From NCBI GenBank assembly GCA_017501885.1, contig JAFVWA010000101.1, forward strand, positions 1-64,000: a DNA stretch of 64,000 bases, in the 5' to 3' direction. Position numbers and translations under genes: made by a program. The DNA comes from Clostridia bacterium (GTDB taxonomy: Bacteria; Bacillota; Clostridia; Christensenellales; Borkfalkiaceae). The notes beneath the pieces were generated by a model that was given only the letters and a program-made list of their open reading frames with translations, ran no database searches and had not been told where the DNA came from. Shown piece after piece: positions 60,891-64,000 of this stretch. Position 1 is the stretch's first letter, and every line of letters starts with the position of its first letter.

Positions 60891-61375
60891 TGCACGCCTC
60901 CCGTTGTAGGTAAGGAAGGCGCTTTGTCTTTTAAGCCTACTATTTTAAGTTTATGCGGAACGCAAACGATAGCCGAATCGCCCTTTAACGACGGGGTGTA
61001 AACACAGTCTTTAGAAACCGAGCAGTTAGCGTCTTTAACCACCGCGGTTTTTTTTGCGTCGTCTATCTTGATAACGTTAAAGTGAGAGTTATCATGTCCG
61101 TAATAAACGGTCAAAGTATTAGCCGATTTATCGTAGACGATTTTATCGCTGAAACTATTGTCGGTAATCTGGGGATTAAAGCTTCCGTAGTTGTAAACGG
61201 CAACCTGCTTTCCGTCGACAAAAACGCCAAAGCCAAGGTTATCGCTTGAACGGGGAATAATTACAAAATAAACAAACAAAAAGGCAATGAGAACGGCAAC
61301 TCCGATATACACGAATACGTCCCCAAACCTAAACGGTTTTGCCTTTTTAAAATGTATATACTCTGCGTTTTTCAA
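60887..61375 (-). CDS. NusG_II-domain membrane protein
   Basis: 162 aa with one N-terminal span and an exposed NusG domain II-like beta domain (FGVFVDGKQVAVYNYG near 55). Found upstream of rnf in many Clostridia; may help assembly. First gene of the operon, behind the promoter at 61400-61428. Confidence 0.82.
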   Translation of the reverse strand: MKNAEYIHFKKAKPFRFGDVFVYIGVAVLIAFLFVYFVIIPRSSDNLGFGVFVDGKQVAVYNYGSFNPQITDNSFSDKIVYDKSANTLTVYYGHDNSHFNVIKIDDAKKTAVVKDANCSVSKDCVYTPSLKGDSAIVCVPHKLKIVGLKDKAPSLPTTGGVQ

Positions 61376-61399
61376 AATCTACCCCATCTTTACTTAAAT

Positions 61400-61428
61400 A
61401 TTTTACAACTATATGTCGAATTTGTCAA
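61400..61428 (-). promoter_or_regulatory. Promoter of the rnf operon
   Basis: On the minus strand: TTGACA, 17-nt spacer, TAAAAT. Reads through NusG_II, Gx and rnfCDGEAB without an internal terminator. Confidence 0.8.
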
Positions 61429-61503
61429 TTCGTCATATTATAAATTTTTACATATATAGTTATATTAAATTAATATATATCAAGTCAATAATTTAAAAAG
61501 TAA

Positions 61504-61530
61504 AAAGCCCCTTGAAAAACAAAGGGCTTT
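61504..61530 (-). terminator. Terminator of the triple-repeat membrane gene
   Basis: AAAGCCC/GGGCTTT stem followed on the minus strand by a T-run. Confidence 0.75.
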
Positions 61531-61546
61531 AAGGTTTTAAATTTTT

Positions 61547-62818
61547 TTATTCAGCGTAGTAAACGGCTCTTGCTCTTGCAAAGAATATTGATAAAGCGTA
61601 AATCAAAACTGCGATAAAGATGAGCGCTTTAACGATAGAGAAGTTAAAGATAAGTGATACGAAGCCGAACATGATGAAAGCGATTAAGATAAATAACAAC
61701 ATATCGCCACGGTTGGTTTTTCTTATCGATAAGTTTACAAACGAGAAAACTATGCAAACGAGTAAAGTTGCAATAACCGCAAAGTCGATTATTGAGATAA
61801 GCATAAATTCAGGTGCAATAGCAACGTCGCTACCAACTACGGAAACGAAAGATGAAATAGCTTCTAATGGGAAGATAACGAATGCGCTGATTGCAAGAAC
61901 GCCTGCAACTGCAAGGATAAGTAAAATTCCGTTTTCACGGATAACCGTCTTAAAGTAATAACCGACGATAGATTTCTTTTGGATAGCTTGGTCTTCTACG
62001 ATAAGTCTAATATCGAAAGTTCTGTATCTAATAAAGGTGTAAAGGATAAGAACGAGTGCGCCAACCGCCCACAAGGTAAGGTTTACGTTTTGACCTTCTT
62101 TGAATAAAAGAATTTGAACTAACGCGAGTGGGAAAGTAATGGTGAGCGCGATTAACAATCCGTCGAGAGCAACCACTTTCTTGCTACCTGCAAAGAATGA
62201 AAGATAAAGGATAGCAGGGAGTGCATAGATAGCAAACTCGATAAAGTTCATGTTTTTAAGACCTAACGAATAAGCAGGGTGGAAAAGCATGGTGGTAAAG
62301 CAAGTGCAAACTGCAGCCGCACATAAAATTCCAAAGAAAGAATACTTCTTAAAAATGGTCTTGTAGTAACCAGATAAAGAGTTAGTGGTGTATACTACGT
62401 TAGATTCTTCAAGGTCAGCGTCAAAGCGAACGGCGTTTATAATCAAAAGCGCAACGCCAACAACGAAAAGTCCAGCAGCAAAAGCAATTCTAAAAATAGA
62501 AAGGACTTTAAGAACAACGAACGCGTAAACTATAAACAAGATAGCGGTGAGAATCATGCAGATAGCGATAGCATCGGTAATTCCCACTTTGTTTTTCTTT
62601 GACTTAGCGATAACGTAGATAACGTTAAGCACGAAGAACAAACCTAAAACGCAAGCGGAGTAAATAAGATAAGGTGTTCCCTTAACGGCTTCCCAAAGTC
62701 CGCCGATGTATCCGAGAGCGATAAAGGTTGAAGCGAGCGCGGTAAACAAAAGCGCGTGAATAATGTAACCGCTTTTGAAAATTTGCGCAAAGTAACAAGG
62801 TTTTTTAACTTTGTCCAT
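61547..62818 (-). CDS. Membrane protein made of three internal repeats
   Basis: 423 aa, about twelve hydrophobic helices, family unknown. The chain holds three similar blocks of about 140 residues, each starting with a short amphipathic phrase (CYFAQIFKSGYIIHALLF at 8, SGYYKTIFKKYSFFGILC near 148, VGYYFKTVIRENGILLIL near 285) and then four helices. It has its own promoter and lies divergent from the methyltransferase gene. No transporter motif is seen. Confidence 0.78.
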   Translation of the reverse strand: MDKVKKPCYFAQIFKSGYIIHALLFTALASTFIALGYIGGLWEAVKGTPYLIYSACVLGLFFVLNVIYVIAKSKKNKVGITDAIAICMILTAILFIVYAFVVLKVLSIFRIAFAAGLFVVGVALLIINAVRFDADLEESNVVYTTNSLSGYYKTIFKKYSFFGILCAAAVCTCFTTMLFHPAYSLGLKNMNFIEFAIYALPAILYLSFFAGSKKVVALDGLLIALTITFPLALVQILLFKEGQNVNLTLWAVGALVLILYTFIRYRTFDIRLIVEDQAIQKKSIVGYYFKTVIRENGILLILAVAGVLAISAFVIFPLEAISSFVSVVGSDVAIAPEFMLISIIDFAVIATLLVCIVFSFVNLSIRKTNRGDMLLFILIAFIMFGFVSLIFNFSIVKALIFIAVLIYALSIFFARARAVYYAE

Positions 62819-62865
62819 AATAAACTCCTTGAAAAAAGGTTGGTTTCTAAAAAATTACTTAATAT

Positions 62866-62894
62866 AGTATATCGTATAAAATGATTATTGACAA
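62866..62894 (-). promoter_or_regulatory. Promoter of the triple-repeat membrane gene
   Basis: On the minus strand: TTGTCA, 17-nt spacer, TATACT, about 48 nt before the ATG. Confidence 0.7.
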
Positions 62895-62981
62895 GCATTT
62901 TTTTAAAATTTGAAAAATATAAAATAATATTTTGCAAAAACACTTGATTTATTTGCGAGTGTTATTTAAAATATAAAGTTG

Positions 62982-64000
62982 ATGAATAAGTTTATTTCGA
63001 ACACCCCATTAATGGATATAACGGTAACCTGCGCTTCGGGGATAGAAAAGACGGTAAAGAGCGAACTTGCAAGGCTTGGGTATAACGATGCGCCTGCAAT
63101 CAACGGCGCAATTACTTTTAAGGGCGACGCGCTCGCTGTTGCAAGATGCAACGTAAATCTTCGTTCGGCAGACAGAGTATATATAAAACTCAAAGAGTTT
63201 CCCGCGCTCGACTTCGACTCTTTGTTTGAAGGTGTTTTGTCTATTCCATGGCAGGATATAATTCCCAAAGACGGAAAGATATTAGTTAATGGAAAAAGCG
63301 TTAGGAGTAAACTTTTTGCTCTTTCCGCTTGCCAGAGCATAGTAAAAAAGGCTATAATAGAAAAAATGTCAAAATCGTATGGGAGTTCCTATTTTTCGGA
63401 AAAGGGCGCAGCCTACGAAATAGAGTTTGCAATATATAAAGACGTTTGCAGTATATATCTAAACACGAGCGGAGCAGGGCTACATAAACGCGGTTATAGA
63501 GATTTAGTAGGTATTGCCCCTATCAAAGAAACGCTTGCGAGCGGACTATTGCTAATGAGCGACTTTTACTACAAGCGTCCGTTTAGAGATCCCTTTTGCG
63601 GTTCGGGAACGCTTGTTATCGAAGGTGCAAAGATAGCGCTCAATATCGCGCCGGGGCTTGATAGAAAGTTTGCCTTTAACGAATGGAAAGGTTTTGATAA
63701 AAAACTTTACGATTTGGCGATAGAAGAAGCCAAGGACAAGGAAGAACGCAGTAGACAAATAGACTTTGTTGGAAGCGATATAGATCCAAAGGCAATAAAA
63801 CTTGCGAAAAGACACGCAGAAAGGGCGGGGATAGCCGATAAAGTTCGCTTTGAAGTTTGCGACGTGGGAAGGTTAAAACTTGACGCTCCGCAAGGGACGA
63901 TAGTAAGCAATCCACCCTATGGTGAGAGAGTTTACGATAAAGAGCAAGCGGAAGAATGTTATAAAAACTTAGGCAAAGCCTTAAAGCAAAGTCCAGGGTG
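62982..64000 (+). CDS. THUMP-domain RNA methyltransferase (RlmL/YpsC-like), 3' truncated by the window
   Basis: At least 339 residues. The N-terminal THUMP/ferredoxin-like part begins MDITVTCASGIEKTVKSEL and reaches about 160 (LNTSGAGLHKRGYR), followed by a Rossmann SAM-methyltransferase with DPFCGSGTLVIEGA near 205 and the catalytic SNPPYGER near 305, typical of N2-guanine or N6-adenine RNA methyltransferases acting on 23S rRNA. The window ends before the stop. The gene is real although its end is missing. Confidence 0.88.
   Translation, partial: MNKFISNTPLMDITVTCASGIEKTVKSELARLGYNDAPAINGAITFKGDALAVARCNVNLRSADRVYIKLKEFPALDFDSLFEGVLSIPWQDIIPKDGKILVNGKSVRSKLFALSACQSIVKKAIIEKMSKSYGSSYFSEKGAAYEIEFAIYKDVCSIYLNTSGAGLHKRGYRDLVGIAPIKETLASGLLLMSDFYYKRPFRDPFCGSGTLVIEGAKIALNIAPGLDRKFAFNEWKGFDKKLYDLAIEEAKDKEERSRQIDFVGSDIDPKAIKLAKRHAERAGIADKVRFEVCDVGRLKLDAPQGTIVSNPPYGERVYDKEQAEECYKNLGKALKQSPG

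Overview
The window looks like the chromosome of a low-GC, monoderm Bacillota bacterium, most likely an uncultured gut-type member of the Clostridia. The evidence is AT-rich intergenic DNA, textbook TTGACA-17-TATAAT promoters, strong AGGAGG-like ribosome sites, tRNAs with encoded CCA, a six-gene Rnf complex headed by NusG_II and Gx-transporter genes, AzlCD, a Y-family polymerase paired with YolD, VanW, an AGCS symporter, a eukaryote-type glycyl-tRNA synthetase and a PrsA/SurA-like foldase next to mfd. The genus cannot be fixed from sequence alone.

Layout. 1-520: five tRNA genes (Gly-Arg-His-Gln-Lys) on the minus strand behind one promoter. 670-24330: housekeeping and transport genes: phosphosugar mutase, transporters, a BspA-type LRR lipoprotein, glyS, glnS, azlCD, a CPBP protease, rlmH-tadA, prs, pth-mfd-foldase, and an exonuclease/PHP/AEC operon. 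24413-24487: tRNA-Gln(CTG). 24463-36747: a 12.3 kb integrated element in that tRNA, bounded by a 27-bp direct repeat. 36777-37176: three 150-bp tandem repeats that were next to the tRNA before integration. 37217-41863: a GH63/trehalase-like glycosidase, AGCS symporter, cyclophilin and VanW protein. 41907-42500: a tRNA-Ser(GCT) locus with a broken tRNA copy and a relative of the 150-bp repeats. 42648-55317: a hypothetical gene, the Y-polymerase/YolD pair, a TIM-barrel glycosidase, a serine hydrolase, a DeoR regulator divergent from a GlpA/GlpB/DUF1667/HAD operon, an EamA transporter and a NERD protein. 55360-61375: rnfCDGEAB with two leading genes. 61547-64000: a membrane protein built from three internal repeats, then the first part of an RNA methyltransferase.

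The most unusual object is the integrated element. It has a phage-like lysogeny side on the minus strand (tyrosine integrase, membrane protein, XRE repressor), a divergent switch with three GACAAATTTGTC-type operators, and a plus-strand cargo operon. The cargo holds two tiny single-span membrane proteins, several regulators and basic proteins, three exported proteins and a Zot/pI-family ATPase. Micro membrane proteins, then exported proteins, then Zot is the order of virion genes in filamentous phages (Inoviridae). No secretin is present, which fits a host without an outer membrane. I therefore read it as an inovirus-like prophage of a monoderm. No rolling-circle initiator is recognisable, but three non-coding stretches packed with stem-loops (29482-29777, 35164-35406, 36322-36587) are candidate origin or packaging regions.

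A second unexplained signal is a family of short elements placed directly behind tRNA genes, at tRNA-Gln and tRNA-Ser. Each starts with an inverted copy of its own tRNA's 3' end and finishes with a short copy of the same end. The body contains two hairpins whose stems differ between the loci but stay paired.
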